From the NCBI GenBank assembly GCA_965222745.1, contig CBDCUW010000004.1:248001-312000 (forward strand): a DNA stretch of 64,000 nucleotides. Direction: 5' to 3'. The first letter of the stretch is position 1. Each line of letters begins with the position of its first letter. This stretch comes from CBDCUW01 sp965222745 (lineage in GTDB: Bacteria; Planctomycetota; Planctomycetia; Pirellulales; Pirellulaceae). Shown here one piece after another: positions 53,463 through 62,436 of this stretch. A program made the translations under genes and the position numbers. The notes under the pieces were generated by a model that worked only from the letters and a program-made list of their open reading frames with translations, had not been told where the DNA came from and made no database searches.

Positions 53463-54034
53463 CCCATTTCCAACGTCATTGCGAGGTGTCGCAGCGTGAT
53501 CCGGTTTCCCGGCGGGAGTTCTTCAAAGTCCGCCGCCAAGCCAACTTTTCCCAACCATCGCTCGCCGCGGCGCGTCAGCACTGCTCGCTCGGTCGCCTGG
53601 CGGCAACGAATGTGACAGTCGGCTTGGGGGCCAATCAAAAGTGTTTCGTCTACCAGCACCACACCGTCGACATGGTCATCAAAGCGATGGGGCGGCGCTA
53701 GGGTTAAGGTTGCGGAATTGCTCAGTGGACTCGCTTGGTACAGGGTGACCGAGGCGGAACCTGGAATCGGCAACCGGCGGTCGCCACGGATCAACACACG
53801 GCTGTCACTCGATCGTGGACCCTGCCAAAAGTAGTCGCTACTGTGCCGCAGAATCCTTCCCGCTCTTCGTGGCCAATCGGCCCTCACACAAATGTCGGCT
53901 GGCTTTTCGGGGCTTAGTCCACCCACACTCCAGCTTTCTCCGCCCAACAAAAGAAATCCACCACAACCGTCAATCCAAAGCCTCCAGCGATTTGCTGGAG
54001 GCGGGTCGTTCGGTGAGGTGGCATTTGCTGACAC
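53459..54034 (-). CDS. FHA-like protein coupled to the Ser/Thr kinase
   Basis: A 191-aa cytoplasmic protein whose stop overlaps the start of the kinase gene by 4 nt. It looks like two FHA-type beta-sandwich halves: G-E-S-W-S-V-G-G-L-S-P then A-D-I-C-V-R-A-D-W near residues 30-55, and L-L-I-G-P-Q-A-D-C-H-I-R-C near 130-145. The phosphothreonine-binding Arg and Ser pattern of classical FHA domains is only partly met. Direct recognition of the phosphorylated kinase is inferred from coupling, not shown. Confidence 0.6.
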   Translation of the reverse strand: MSANATSPNDPPPANRWRLWIDGCGGFLLLGGESWSVGGLSPEKPADICVRADWPRRAGRILRHSSDYFWQGPRSSDSRVLIRGDRRLPIPGSASVTLYQASPLSNSATLTLAPPHRFDDHVDGVVLVDETLLIGPQADCHIRCRQATERAVLTRRGERWLGKVGLAADFEELPPGNRITLRHLAMTLEMG

Positions 54035-54082
54035 GGAATCAGCCTACTGTGTCAGAGTAAACTTACTGCCAATGGCTTCTAC

Positions 54083-54883
54083 TCAGTCGAGTTGAACCGC
54101 GACGAGCGCTTCGGGTTGTGGCGTCTCGAAGTAGGCGGAGATCTCGTCCAGCAAGTTCTCCTCGCTCGGTTGATCCAAGTCGATTTCGCCAAAGTATTCC
54201 ACGTCGATCGCCATCGTCTCTTCTTCCACGTCGATCCGCGTCGCGATCGTGTCCAGCAGGTCGCGAGTACGCGACAGCTGGCTGTCGTCCAAGTTCAGCT
54301 CGCTGCTGGTCTGGGCCACGCGCAAAGCAGCCAAACGTGCTTGCAGGTTTTCGACTTCCACTTCCAGCTGACGCTTGGAACTGAGCATCACTTCCATTCG
54401 CTCGTGTCCCGCTTTCAGCGATGACTTCCGCGCCGCGAGCATCTGCTGTAGTTTTTCGGCAGTCGCTTTGCGGGTCTTGAATCGCTTGAAACGGTTGCTC
54501 AAGTCGTGTTTGACTTGGGCCGACGTGTAGGTGCGATCACCGTAGGTGTAGTAGCTGTTGTCGCTCCGCAAATCTTCGCTCAATCGTTCGATATCCGATT
54601 GAGTCTTCGCCAATCGCTGGTCCGTCTCGTCCAGTTGTTCTTCCAGACGGGCGACTTCGATTTTCTCACGAGCGATCCGCTTGGCGTTGACTTCGATTTC
54701 CGGTTTCAGGTCCGCGATCATCTGCCGCGCCCGTTTCAGTTCCCACTCCAACGGCATGGCATCGCCGGCGGAATCTTGCAACCAGCTGACGCCGCAACGC
54801 GCGTAGCTGAACAGCGGCACACCCAGAGTCACGGTGGAAAGCAGCGCCAAAGCGCCACCAGCAAGGATCATTTTCTTGACCAT
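54083..54883 (-). CDS. Exported coiled-coil protein
   Basis: A 266-aa protein started at ATG 54883, with GGGAGAG 7 nt before it. The N-terminal hydrophobic stretch L-A-G-G-A-L-A-L-L-S-T-V-T-L-G is a signal peptide or anchor. Residues ~40-200 form a long heptad region rich in E/K/R/L (A-R-L-E-E-Q-L-D-E-T-D-Q-R-L-A), broken by a Y-Y-T-Y-G-D-R-T-Y segment. The acidic C-terminus (E-E-N-L-L-D-E-I-S-A-Y-F) may bind a partner. Similar unnamed proteins are typical of planctomycetes, from general knowledge. Function unknown. Confidence 0.7.
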   Translation of the reverse strand: MVKKMILAGGALALLSTVTLGVPLFSYARCGVSWLQDSAGDAMPLEWELKRARQMIADLKPEIEVNAKRIAREKIEVARLEEQLDETDQRLAKTQSDIERLSEDLRSDNSYYTYGDRTYTSAQVKHDLSNRFKRFKTRKATAEKLQQMLAARKSSLKAGHERMEVMLSSKRQLEVEVENLQARLAALRVAQTSSELNLDDSQLSRTRDLLDTIATRIDVEEETMAIDVEYFGEIDLDQPSEENLLDEISAYFETPQPEALVAVQLD

Positions 54884-55505
54884 GGTTTCTCTCCCAATTT
54901 GGCTGATTTGAAGCGACATCAGGCCGCGTCACACCCATCATTTCGCCGGCCACCGGGAAATCTTGGCCCACCGGTCAAAAATTTGACGCCGCAAAAAAGG
55001 GGTCAGGAGCCTTTTTTGCGCACGCAGAAGACTTTTTTCGGGTTTACGAACGTTTTGGTCGTTCTTTGGCCGAAAACTTGGGCTAATCGCGATCAGCGGC
55101 GGCCAACGCTGCGTAAACGGCTTTAACGGGGCGAATTCTCACTTCATTTGCCATTTAGAGGCATATGATTACACTGAGGTGGCAGGAATAGCCGATGACT
55201 AGTCTCTGGTGTCTGTCTGGTTGGCAAAATGCGACAGGATGTTTCCAAGATGCGACACCATCGGATTGGCGAGAAATGGATTGGAATTCCCCTAACTGAA
55301 GCGTCGCTAACGACTTACGGCTACTGCGGCGATCGGCAATGGTGTTTCGGCACGTTGCTTGCAAAATGAACCTTTCTGTCGGTATCGAGTCCTCATTTAC
55401 GGGAAAGATAGCGGGCACAGATTGACGAACTGAGCATTAGCACGCGGGATTCGTTTGTTCCACCACGCATCGCAATGGATTGCTCACTAAACGGAGACTT
55501 CTCCG
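54884..55505. other. Intergenic region without a recognised gene
   Basis: About 620 bases between the coiled-coil gene and a small + strand gene. Apart from the hairpin at 54990-55020, no convincing gene, RNA or further repeat was seen. A minus-strand frame of 87 codons at 55155-55418 has no ribosome site or recognisable protein features and was not accepted. Confidence 0.4.
54990..55020. repeat. Hairpin CGCAAAAAAGG / CCTTTTTTGCG
   Basis: Perfect 11-bp arms (54990-55000 and 55010-55020) around a 9-nt loop GGTCAGGAG. The core shares AAAAAAGGGGTC with the inverted repeat at 18207-18306, so both may belong to one dispersed family. The T run could also stop transcription in either direction. Confidence 0.65.
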
Positions 55506-55715
55506 ATGACGACCTCAAGCGATCACCGAGTACCATCGATTCCGTTCTCTCACGGCGATCATTGGTTGGATCTGACCGCGACCCTTCCTCGCGAGTCGAC
55601 CGATGAATTTGGCGACTGGCTGGGCCGCCAGCTGTCACTGATGGAGAAGGAACTCTATTCCTATATCACCCCCCAATCGCTGTCAGGCAGCAGCCGGCAA
55701 CCCGCCGTCGTCTAA
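55506..55715 (+). CDS. Small acidic protein, hypothetical
   Basis: A 69-aa frame with AACGGAGA ahead of the ATG, a reasonable ribosome-binding site. The sequence has a D-E-F-G-D-W-L-G-R-Q-L-S-L-M-E-K-E-L helix that looks like a real amphipathic segment, and no signal peptide. No family was recognised. Coding status rests on the ribosome site and amino-acid composition only. Confidence 0.5.
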   Translation: MTTSSDHRVPSIPFSHGDHWLDLTATLPRESTDEFGDWLGRQLSLMEKELYSYITPQSLSGSSRQPAVV

Positions 55716-55806
55716 GCCGAGGTGATCCGGGATCGGATGCGATCGAGCCGATGTGCAGTTAAGATTTCTCGCTGAACCCCTCCTCCCACTCCGGCGCGGT
55801 CCAGCG

Positions 55807-57918
55807 ATGAAATTGAATTGGCTCTCGAAGGTTTTGCCATTGGCAACGATGTGTGCAACGTTCTCGGTTGCCGGCGCTCAAGCGATTGTTCAAACGATCC
55901 CCGCCCCGCCCGAAACCGATTGGCACAAGGCCGGGTTTTGGGAAACGATGGACGGCAAACCGGTCGAAGAGAGTTGGCAGTTCGCTGATTCGGAAGTCCG
56001 GCTGATCCGTCCACGGGGAGCGAAAGGCAGCTTGATCAGCCGGCCGCTGACCCCCCATTTCGAGCTTTCCTGGCAATGGAAGATCGAAAAGAAGACCAAC
56101 ACGGGATTGAAGTATCGTGTTCGCCAGTTCGGCGATCGCTGGCTGGGGGTGGAGTATCAGATCATTGACGAGCTGCCCGGCAAAGGAACAGGGAAAGGTG
56201 CCACTGCTTCCATCTACGATCTGGTCGCCCCGGTGGAAGAGAAAACGCTTCGGCCAGCCGGTCAGTGGAACGAGGCTCGCGTGGTCGCCGTCGGCGAAAG
56301 GATCGAACATTACCTGAACGGCTCGCTGGTCGCCGCCACCACCACTCGTGGTCCAAATTGGGATCAGCAAATCGCGCTCAGCAAGTTTTACGGAGCGAAT
56401 CGATTCGGGCAGCCGGAAAAGGGTGATCGATTCATGCTGACCGATCACGGCGGCAAAGCGGTTTATCGCAATTTCCGGTTCGTGTCGCGCGAGCCGGATG
56501 AGGTGCAACAAGTCGATCGTCTTGCCTCCCCTTACCTGGGCAACGCGATTCGTAACAGCTGGGCCGATCACGAATCGATTGTGCTGTGGACGCGAACAAC
56601 CGCGCGGCCGGAGATGATCACCGACGGACCACGCTTTCACGAAATCAGCAAGTCGGAGGTCGGAGAACTGACAGGTATCCGCGACGAAGCCGAATTGCAT
56701 CGCGCTCAGATTCCCGCGAAAGCAGAATTGAAGGAGATGTTTGGAGCTTGCCCCGGCGCAGCGGGCGAAGTTCGATTGACTTATTTTCCGAAGCTGCAGC
56801 GGAATTCGCGAACCAGCACCGATTGGCAAACGACCAGCTCCGAAAATGATTTCACGATGCAGTGGAAACTGCCAGGACTGAAACCGAACACTCAATATGC
56901 AGCGGTCGTCGAGGCGCGGCCGGTTGGAAAGGACCAGTTGACCGCGGTGGTGCGAGGGCACTTTCGGACCGCGCCAGCGCCGAAACAAAAGAAGGACCTG
57001 AACTTTTGCGTGACCACCTGCCACGACTTCATTCGCAGGGACAACGACATGGCAGGCCACAAGATCTATCCGACGATGTCCAAGATGAAGCCCGACTTTG
57101 TGGTTCACGCCGGCGACATCGAATACTACGACAAACCGAATCCGTGGGCGCTGACGATTCCACTGATGAGGTTCAAATGGGCACGGATCTTTTCATTGCC
57201 CGACAATCGAAATTTCTATCGAGAAACAACCAGTTATTTCTTGAAAGACGATCACGATACGCTGCGCAACGATTGCTGGGCCGGCCAGAGCTACGGCGCG
57301 GTGACTTTCCAGCAAGGCGTCCGGCTGTTCAACGAAGAGCAGTTCCCTTCCCACTCGCCCCGTTACAAAACAGTCCGCTGGGGACGTGACCTGCAAGTTT
57401 GGTTTCTGGAAGGACGAGACTATCGGAGTCCCAACACCATGCCCGACGGGCCCGAAAAAACCATTCTGGGTGCCGAGCAAAAGAGATGGTTGTTCGACAC
57501 GCTTGGCAATTCCGATGCCAGGTTCAAGTTGATCTTCAGCCCCACACCGATCGTCGGGCCCGATCGCGACAACAAAAAGGACAACCACGCCAACGCGAAT
57601 TTCGTCTATGAGGGCAATCAAATCCGAGACGAACTGGCCGGGCATGAAGGCGTGATCGTGTTGTGTGGCGATCGGCATTGGCAGTACGCGTCGGTCGACG
57701 GGCAAACGGGGCTGTGGGAATTCGGTTGCGGACCGGGCAGCGAAAAACATGGGCTCGGTTGGAAGAAAGGTGACCAGCGGCCCAAGCACCAGTTTCTCCG
57801 AGTCGCTGGCGGTTTTCTGTCCGGACAACTGACTTATCGCGACGACGGTTCGACGCTGACGCTGCGACATCACAAAGTCACCGGAGAGCAAGTCAGCGAG
57901 TTTGTGTTTCCGCAATAG
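55807..57918 (+). CDS. Secreted PhoD-like phosphatase with N-terminal DUF1080/laminin-G-like domain
   Basis: A 703-aa protein from ATG 55807, where the signal peptide begins (L-P-L-A-T-M-C-A-T-F-S-V-A-G-A). Residues ~35-235 form a concanavalin-like beta-sandwich (DUF1080 type), with W-Q-W-K-I-E-K-K-T-N-T-G-L-K-Y and a G-K-A-V-Y-R-N-F-R-F end. The PhoD-like core has H-A-G-D-I-E-Y-Y-D, L-K-D-D-H-D-T-L and V-L-C-G-D-R-H-W-Q-Y as metal ligands. Glycan binding by the first domain with phosphatase action by the second is a reasonable reading. It is the largest of the three PhoD-like enzymes here. Confidence 0.87.
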   Translation: MKLNWLSKVLPLATMCATFSVAGAQAIVQTIPAPPETDWHKAGFWETMDGKPVEESWQFADSEVRLIRPRGAKGSLISRPLTPHFELSWQWKIEKKTNTGLKYRVRQFGDRWLGVEYQIIDELPGKGTGKGATASIYDLVAPVEEKTLRPAGQWNEARVVAVGERIEHYLNGSLVAATTTRGPNWDQQIALSKFYGANRFGQPEKGDRFMLTDHGGKAVYRNFRFVSREPDEVQQVDRLASPYLGNAIRNSWADHESIVLWTRTTARPEMITDGPRFHEISKSEVGELTGIRDEAELHRAQIPAKAELKEMFGACPGAAGEVRLTYFPKLQRNSRTSTDWQTTSSENDFTMQWKLPGLKPNTQYAAVVEARPVGKDQLTAVVRGHFRTAPAPKQKKDLNFCVTTCHDFIRRDNDMAGHKIYPTMSKMKPDFVVHAGDIEYYDKPNPWALTIPLMRFKWARIFSLPDNRNFYRETTSYFLKDDHDTLRNDCWAGQSYGAVTFQQGVRLFNEEQFPSHSPRYKTVRWGRDLQVWFLEGRDYRSPNTMPDGPEKTILGAEQKRWLFDTLGNSDARFKLIFSPTPIVGPDRDNKKDNHANANFVYEGNQIRDELAGHEGVIVLCGDRHWQYASVDGQTGLWEFGCGPGSEKHGLGWKKGDQRPKHQFLRVAGGFLSGQLTYRDDGSTLTLRHHKVTGEQVSEFVFPQ

Positions 57919-57993
57919 AATGTTTTTGCATTCGCTCGTTACGAGACGTGAGAAATAGCGAACCTTTTCAGCCGATCGCGCCGGGTCAAGCGG

Positions 57994-58209
57994 TCAAAAG
58001 GTCTTCTGAGGCTCGGGCGTGCATTCGCCACACCATGAAGCGTCATTGACGACGAATCCTGTGTTCGAGCCACCATCAAAGATTGCGCTTCGTGTCTTTT
58101 TTCCGTATCCAAGAAATAAGACGTGAGACCTACGGTGGGCAATGCAGATTGCACGCCCACAGAATTGACACACGGCACGGGCGTCATCGTCGCAACTGAA
58201 GCACTTCAT
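57994..58209 (-). CDS. Small B-box/DUF2180-like zinc-binding protein
   Basis: A 71-aa protein. The N-terminus M-K-C-F-S-C-D-D-D-A-R-A-V-C-Q-F-C-G-R-A then C-I-A-H-R-R-S-H gives a C-x2-C, C-x2-C, C/H, H pattern typical of small B-box-like zinc fingers. A second pair, W-C-G-E-C, lies near the C-terminus. Compact proteins of this pattern occur widely in bacteria without a known function. It has no operon partner. Confidence 0.65.
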   Translation of the reverse strand: MKCFSCDDDARAVCQFCGRAICIAHRRSHVLFLGYGKKTRSAIFDGGSNTGFVVNDASWCGECTPEPQKTF

Positions 58210-58505
58210 CGAATCGCCGAGCGGACTTTAGTGGAATGGATTTCAGTCGGATAACGAAATGCGATCTATCCGGGCACAGGACGTGCAGGGTAGATCGTGC
58301 GTTGAAGTTTGTCGCCTATCACTGACGGCTTTCACTGGCCCATTAGAACGATTCAGCGTAGAAACCGCCATCTTTCCTGTGGTCGATTTCCATCCCTGGG
58401 GACTTGCCCACCAGAAAGCGGCTAAGCTGGGTTGAATCTGGTTAGTGCCATGTCGCAGCTTGATCTTCGGGTAGCGAAAGCAGTCAAGAATCATGCAGGT
58501 GATAG
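58210..58505. other. Intergenic region without a recognised gene
   Basis: About 300 bases between divergent genes. No convincing coding frame, hairpin or RNA was seen. Promoters for both neighbours are presumably here, but none could be assigned by eye. Confidence 0.35.
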
Positions 58506-59882
58506 ATGAATTCCACGCGTTGCGGTTTTCGGCGTCGATGTTTTCTGTTGATTTCAGTTGCGCTCTTTGTTCCAACGACCGTTCTTGCCGAGGACGAAAG
58601 TTCGACGACCGAGTATGTTGTGGCCGGACGAGTCGTCGATGCGGAGACGGGTGAGCCGGTCAAGCTTTTTCGCGTCTTGCCGGGAGTTCCCTTTCGGTCT
58701 TGGCGAGCCGAAGACGAAACGTTGGCGGTTTGGCAACCGCACCTGGTTCGCGAAATGAAAGATGGCGTGCTTTCTTGGCCTCGCAAACGGGGATACGAAA
58801 AGTTTTGTTTGCGGATCGAGGCGGAGGGGTATCAACCGGCGACCTCTCCGTGGACCGGCAGGAAGCAGCCGCAGATCACTCCGGAGATCCGTCTTCAACG
58901 AGCGAAGTACATCAAGGGTGTCGTGTTGAATTCGGATGGGCGCGCGGCAGCCGGCGCAACGATGTCGGTGTCGCTACCGAATTCCCCTGTGCGATTGGAC
59001 GGTTGCCGATTTCAGCGCCAGGAAGAGGCGCCGGAGAGTTTGAGCGATTGGTGGCGCATTCCACGGATGATGAAGTGCGACGAACAGGGACGCTTCGAGA
59101 TCCCGATCGAAACGGATCCGACCGCCGTGCTGTGTATGGTTCATGAAGAGTGATACTTCGAGCGACTGTTTTCCGATTTTGTCGCGGAAGGTTCGGACAA
59201 TCAGCCCATGACGGTCAAACTTGACAAGTGGGCTCGCATCGAAGGGAAGGTGACCTGGCTGGACCAGCCGGGTGAAGGCGAAGTGATCAGCTTGACCGTC
59301 CACAAGGAATTCAAGTATCCCGGCATGATCGAAACTTATCCTCAAGTAACAGCCGATGCGGAAGGCAACTATGTGTTTCCCTACGTCCCGCCCGGTTTCG
59401 TGATGGTCAATCATCGGGTCAAACTTCCCGCAAACACGAAATTGAGCCCGGTTGCAGTGCGATACGACTACCCGTCGTTTCGCCTCACCCTTTCGGCCGG
59501 CGAATCGAAGCGGATCGATTTTGGCGGCGACGGGATGACAGTCACTGGTAAACTTGCCGGTCTCGATTCGTACGAAGGCATTACCCTTTCGATCAAGCCG
59601 CCGATGCCCGAAACCTTCAGCTGGTTCAAGATGGGAATGCCCGGCGGTGGTGAGGATTTGATGAAGGGTTATCGGGCGCTAGCCGATGCCTCCTACGGAC
59701 CGCGTTATTTTCGTGATAAAATCCCCGTGGCCAGTGACGGAACTTTTCGAATCGAGCAGGTGATGACCGGTGAATATCATCTGAACGTCGTCGGCGCGGC
59801 CGGATCCACCAAGTTCACGGCGAGTTCCGAAAGTGAAAACCCCATCGACCTGGGAACGATCGATGTTATCGGGGTGAAGTAG
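58506..59882 (+). pseudogene. Secreted beta-sandwich repeat protein broken by one in-frame TGA
   Basis: The frame starts at ATG 58506 with a signal peptide (F-L-L-I-S-V-A-L-F-V-P-T-T-V-L-A) and a carboxypeptidase-regulatory-like unit (V-V-A-G-R-V-V-D-A-E-T-G-E-P-V). It stops at TGA 59151-59153 after V-H-E-E. The same frame then reads on without a break to 59882 (Y-F-E-R-L-F-S-D-F, then A-R-I-E-G-K-V and further beta units). The convergent paralogue at 59898-61796 has V-H-Q-Q-G at the matching point, so TGA probably replaced a Gly codon such as GGA. Intact it would be ~458 aa. The downstream ATG at 59208 lacks a signal peptide. Confidence 0.75.
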
Positions 59883-59897
59883 GCACGAGTCTTTTAC

Positions 59898-61796
59898 TTA
59901 GCGGGCAACCGGCCTGCGAACAATTTGCTGATTTTGATTCTCGGCCGTCCAGGGTTCGATCACGATCGGCTGGGATGGCTTGAAATCTTCCTCGCTGATT
60001 TTTGCGATCCCCTGCTGGTGCACCACGACCAGGTAAAAGGGTTCCACCTCCGGCGGGAATTTGAAGTGGCCTGCCGGGTCCGTTTTGACATGACGGCACT
60101 TCTGCATCCCACCAGCCACTTTGCCGTCGCTAATGACGAAGGACTCAATGGCGAGATAAACGTCGGCGTCAGCCAGTGGTTCACCGCCAGTGCCCAAAAC
60201 CAGCCCCGTCAATGGATCGGCCCGGTGGAGCTTGAAATCGTAGGTGATCTCTCCTCGGTCCGGGTTGTTTGGTCGAAAGAGCTTAGAAATCGCCGGCATG
60301 TAACCCTCGGCCTCGACGCGAAACCGATACAGAAAACCCTCTTGGGTGATCGTCGTTTCGTATCGCCCGTTGACAATTGTCTTTGCCATGTACGATTGCC
60401 AGAAGGGAGCTCGGCCGTCGTCGTAGTCGATTCCCTGGATGAACGAAAACTTTTTCAGCGGCTTGCCGGTTTCGGCATCCACGACCGAGCCGGCGATCCG
60501 CAACGGTTGTTTCAGCGTTACCAGAAACTCATTGGACGAAGGCGACATCACATAATTCTCAACCAACATGTATCCCTTTTTCCCAAAGTCGTATTCGACC
60601 TGGTCGGTGGGTGCGTCGGTCAAACGAAATTTCCCTTCGGCATCCGACTTGGTATGCAGACGAAGTCGGCTGCGCTTGCCTCGCCACCGGCTGACGCTCA
60701 CGGCAACTCCCTTGACCGGTTTGCCGTTTTCGTCGACGACTCGTCCGTGTACGGTTTGGCCGGGCTTGAGTTGAATCTTCAGCGGCAGGGGAGCGCCGGC
60801 GACATCGATCAGCTCGGGTGCATACCCGGCGGCTTGGACGGTCAGATGCATTGGTCCCGATTGGAGGCCGATGATGCTGAATTTTCCATCTTCGCCTGTC
60901 TTGGCTCTCGGTTTGCCAGGCTTGAACCAGTAGTACTCACCGTCGTAGATGGAGACGTTGGGGATCGGCCGGTTGTCGCCGTCGATCACCTGGCCGTGGA
61001 TCGTTTCTCCTTCGCGCATCGTCATCACCGCGGTTCGGCGGTAGAGACTTTTCAGCGGCGGTCTCACCGTCACCGGAAGGGGAATGATGCCTCGCTTCAG
61101 GTGGTCGCTGATGTAATCTGGATGGTTCAAAAAGATCCGCAGTTCGTTCTCGACGATTTTTTCCGGCATGACATTTATCTGCCAACGACCCTCCTTGTCG
61201 CTGGTCGTTTTCGTGTCGATGTTTGCCCTGATGTGTGGGTTTTTCCCCGAACCGGGGCCCCAATAGTGAACCGTGACCGTCACACCGGCAATCGGGTCGC
61301 CCGCTTCATTTCGAATCGTGCCGCCAAACGCTTCTCCCGGCTCCATCGGTATCGTGATCGATGGGGGCATCACCGGTGACGGCTGGTCGGCCCAATAGAC
61401 ACGCAGAGGAACAAAGCCCGGTTTGCTCGGATAAACGCGAACGGCATTGGGGGGAAGATCCGGCAGCTTGATCGGTGAGCGTCCATCGGCATCGGTCGTC
61501 TGAACTTTGACGTCTTGAAAATTGATTCCCTTCCCCGCGTTTTGAAGTTCCAACTTCACGCCCGGAATCGGCTCTTGCGTTTGGCCGTTGATCACGCGGA
61601 AGTCCATTACTTGGCCAGGTTGCCAGTCGGCAGATTGCTTTGCATCGGCCTGCGTTTTTGTCGCGCCGCCCGTTTCGTCGCCGTGAGCCGTCCAAACGAA
61701 TGTTGTGGGAAGAACGTTTGTCGCGACCAACAACGACGCAACGAATGCTGCCCAGCAGGGGCGCTGGGCAGTCGGGATGGTAGTCACCGATTTCAC
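59898..61796 (-). CDS. Secreted protein of carboxypeptidase-regulatory-like beta-sandwich repeats
   Basis: A 632-aa protein started at GTG 61796, because GAGGAG lies 6 nt before it and a signal peptide follows (C-W-A-A-F-V-A-S-L-L-V-A-T-N-V-L-P); the frame is open to 61988. At least five beta-sandwich units are visible, each with a G-x-V-x-D-x-x-G-x-P and a D-x-x-G-x-F motif: e.g. I-H-G-Q-V-I-D-G-D-N-R-P, V-H-G-R-V-V-D-E-N-G-K-P and I-A-G-S-V-V-D-A-E-T-G-K-P. No enzyme domain was seen; adhesion or matrix binding is the usual guess. It is a paralogue of the broken gene it faces, and its C-terminus seems shorter than related proteins. Confidence 0.82.
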   Translation of the reverse strand: MKSVTTIPTAQRPCWAAFVASLLVATNVLPTTFVWTAHGDETGGATKTQADAKQSADWQPGQVMDFRVINGQTQEPIPGVKLELQNAGKGINFQDVKVQTTDADGRSPIKLPDLPPNAVRVYPSKPGFVPLRVYWADQPSPVMPPSITIPMEPGEAFGGTIRNEAGDPIAGVTVTVHYWGPGSGKNPHIRANIDTKTTSDKEGRWQINVMPEKIVENELRIFLNHPDYISDHLKRGIIPLPVTVRPPLKSLYRRTAVMTMREGETIHGQVIDGDNRPIPNVSIYDGEYYWFKPGKPRAKTGEDGKFSIIGLQSGPMHLTVQAAGYAPELIDVAGAPLPLKIQLKPGQTVHGRVVDENGKPVKGVAVSVSRWRGKRSRLRLHTKSDAEGKFRLTDAPTDQVEYDFGKKGYMLVENYVMSPSSNEFLVTLKQPLRIAGSVVDAETGKPLKKFSFIQGIDYDDGRAPFWQSYMAKTIVNGRYETTITQEGFLYRFRVEAEGYMPAISKLFRPNNPDRGEITYDFKLHRADPLTGLVLGTGGEPLADADVYLAIESFVISDGKVAGGMQKCRHVKTDPAGHFKFPPEVEPFYLVVVHQQGIAKISEEDFKPSQPIVIEPWTAENQNQQIVRRPVAR

Positions 61797-61919
61797 TTTG
61801 ATCTCCTCGCCCAGATTCACTTGTCGGGAAGGGTAACTCGGTTGATCGCCCGGAGCCCGAATGAATGATACACTCGAACGATCAACCCTGAAACCAATTT
61901 CGACCTCGAAAGGAAACCC

Positions 61920-62411
61920 GTGAGTATTGCCAGCCAAATCAAGAACGAATTGAACCTGCCCGCTTTTGTCGTTCAAAGCTACCTTCAAGATCTCTCAGAC
62001 GAGGACTTGATGCGTCGTCCCGTGCCCAACGCCAACCACATTGCCTGGCAGCTTGGCCATTTGATCGACTCGGAACACCAACTGAACAACATGGTGTGTC
62101 CCGATTCGATGCCCGCGCTTCCGGATGGGTTTACAGAAAAGCACAACAAGGAAGCGGCGGCCAGCGACGACGCAAGTGCGTTTTGCACAAAAGACGAGTA
62201 TCTAAAACTGATGGAAGAACAACGCGCCGGTACTCTGGCGCTGCTGGACAGACTCAGTGACGAGGAACTTGAAAAGCCGTCGCCGGAGCCTATCCAGCAA
62301 TTCGGGGCGACGGTCGGCGCGGTCATTGCCGGCAACTCGGCCCACTGGATGATGCATGCCGGACAGTGGGTGATCGTTCGCCGTCAACTTGGTAAAGAAG
62401 CGATCTTTTAA
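61920..62411 (+). CDS. DinB/YfiT-like metal-dependent four-helix protein
   Basis: A 163-aa protein; GTG 61920 is preceded by AAAGGA at a good distance. The DinB-type metal triad is visible as His47 in W-Q-L-G-H-L, His142 and His146 in N-S-A-H-W-M-M-H-A-G-Q-W, which closes the four-helix bundle. Family members include thiol transferases (bacillithiol, mycothiol) and proteins without known activity, so no substrate is assigned. The next gene starts 25 nt downstream on the same strand. Confidence 0.85.
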   Translation: MSIASQIKNELNLPAFVVQSYLQDLSDEDLMRRPVPNANHIAWQLGHLIDSEHQLNNMVCPDSMPALPDGFTEKHNKEAAASDDASAFCTKDEYLKLMEEQRAGTLALLDRLSDEELEKPSPEPIQQFGATVGAVIAGNSAHWMMHAGQWVIVRRQLGKEAIF

Positions 62412-62436
62412 TCCGCCGGTTCGAGTTGGTTGAAGC

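Noticed and set aside
59151..59153. TGA as a selenocysteine codon
   Set aside because: The aligned residue in the neighbouring paralogue is glycine, no redox site surrounds it, and no stem-loop suited to selenocysteine insertion was seen after the codon.
59925..61379. 484-codon plus-strand open frame opposite the beta-sandwich repeat gene
   Set aside because: The minus-strand protein has clear repeated domain motifs and a signal peptide, so this is a shadow.
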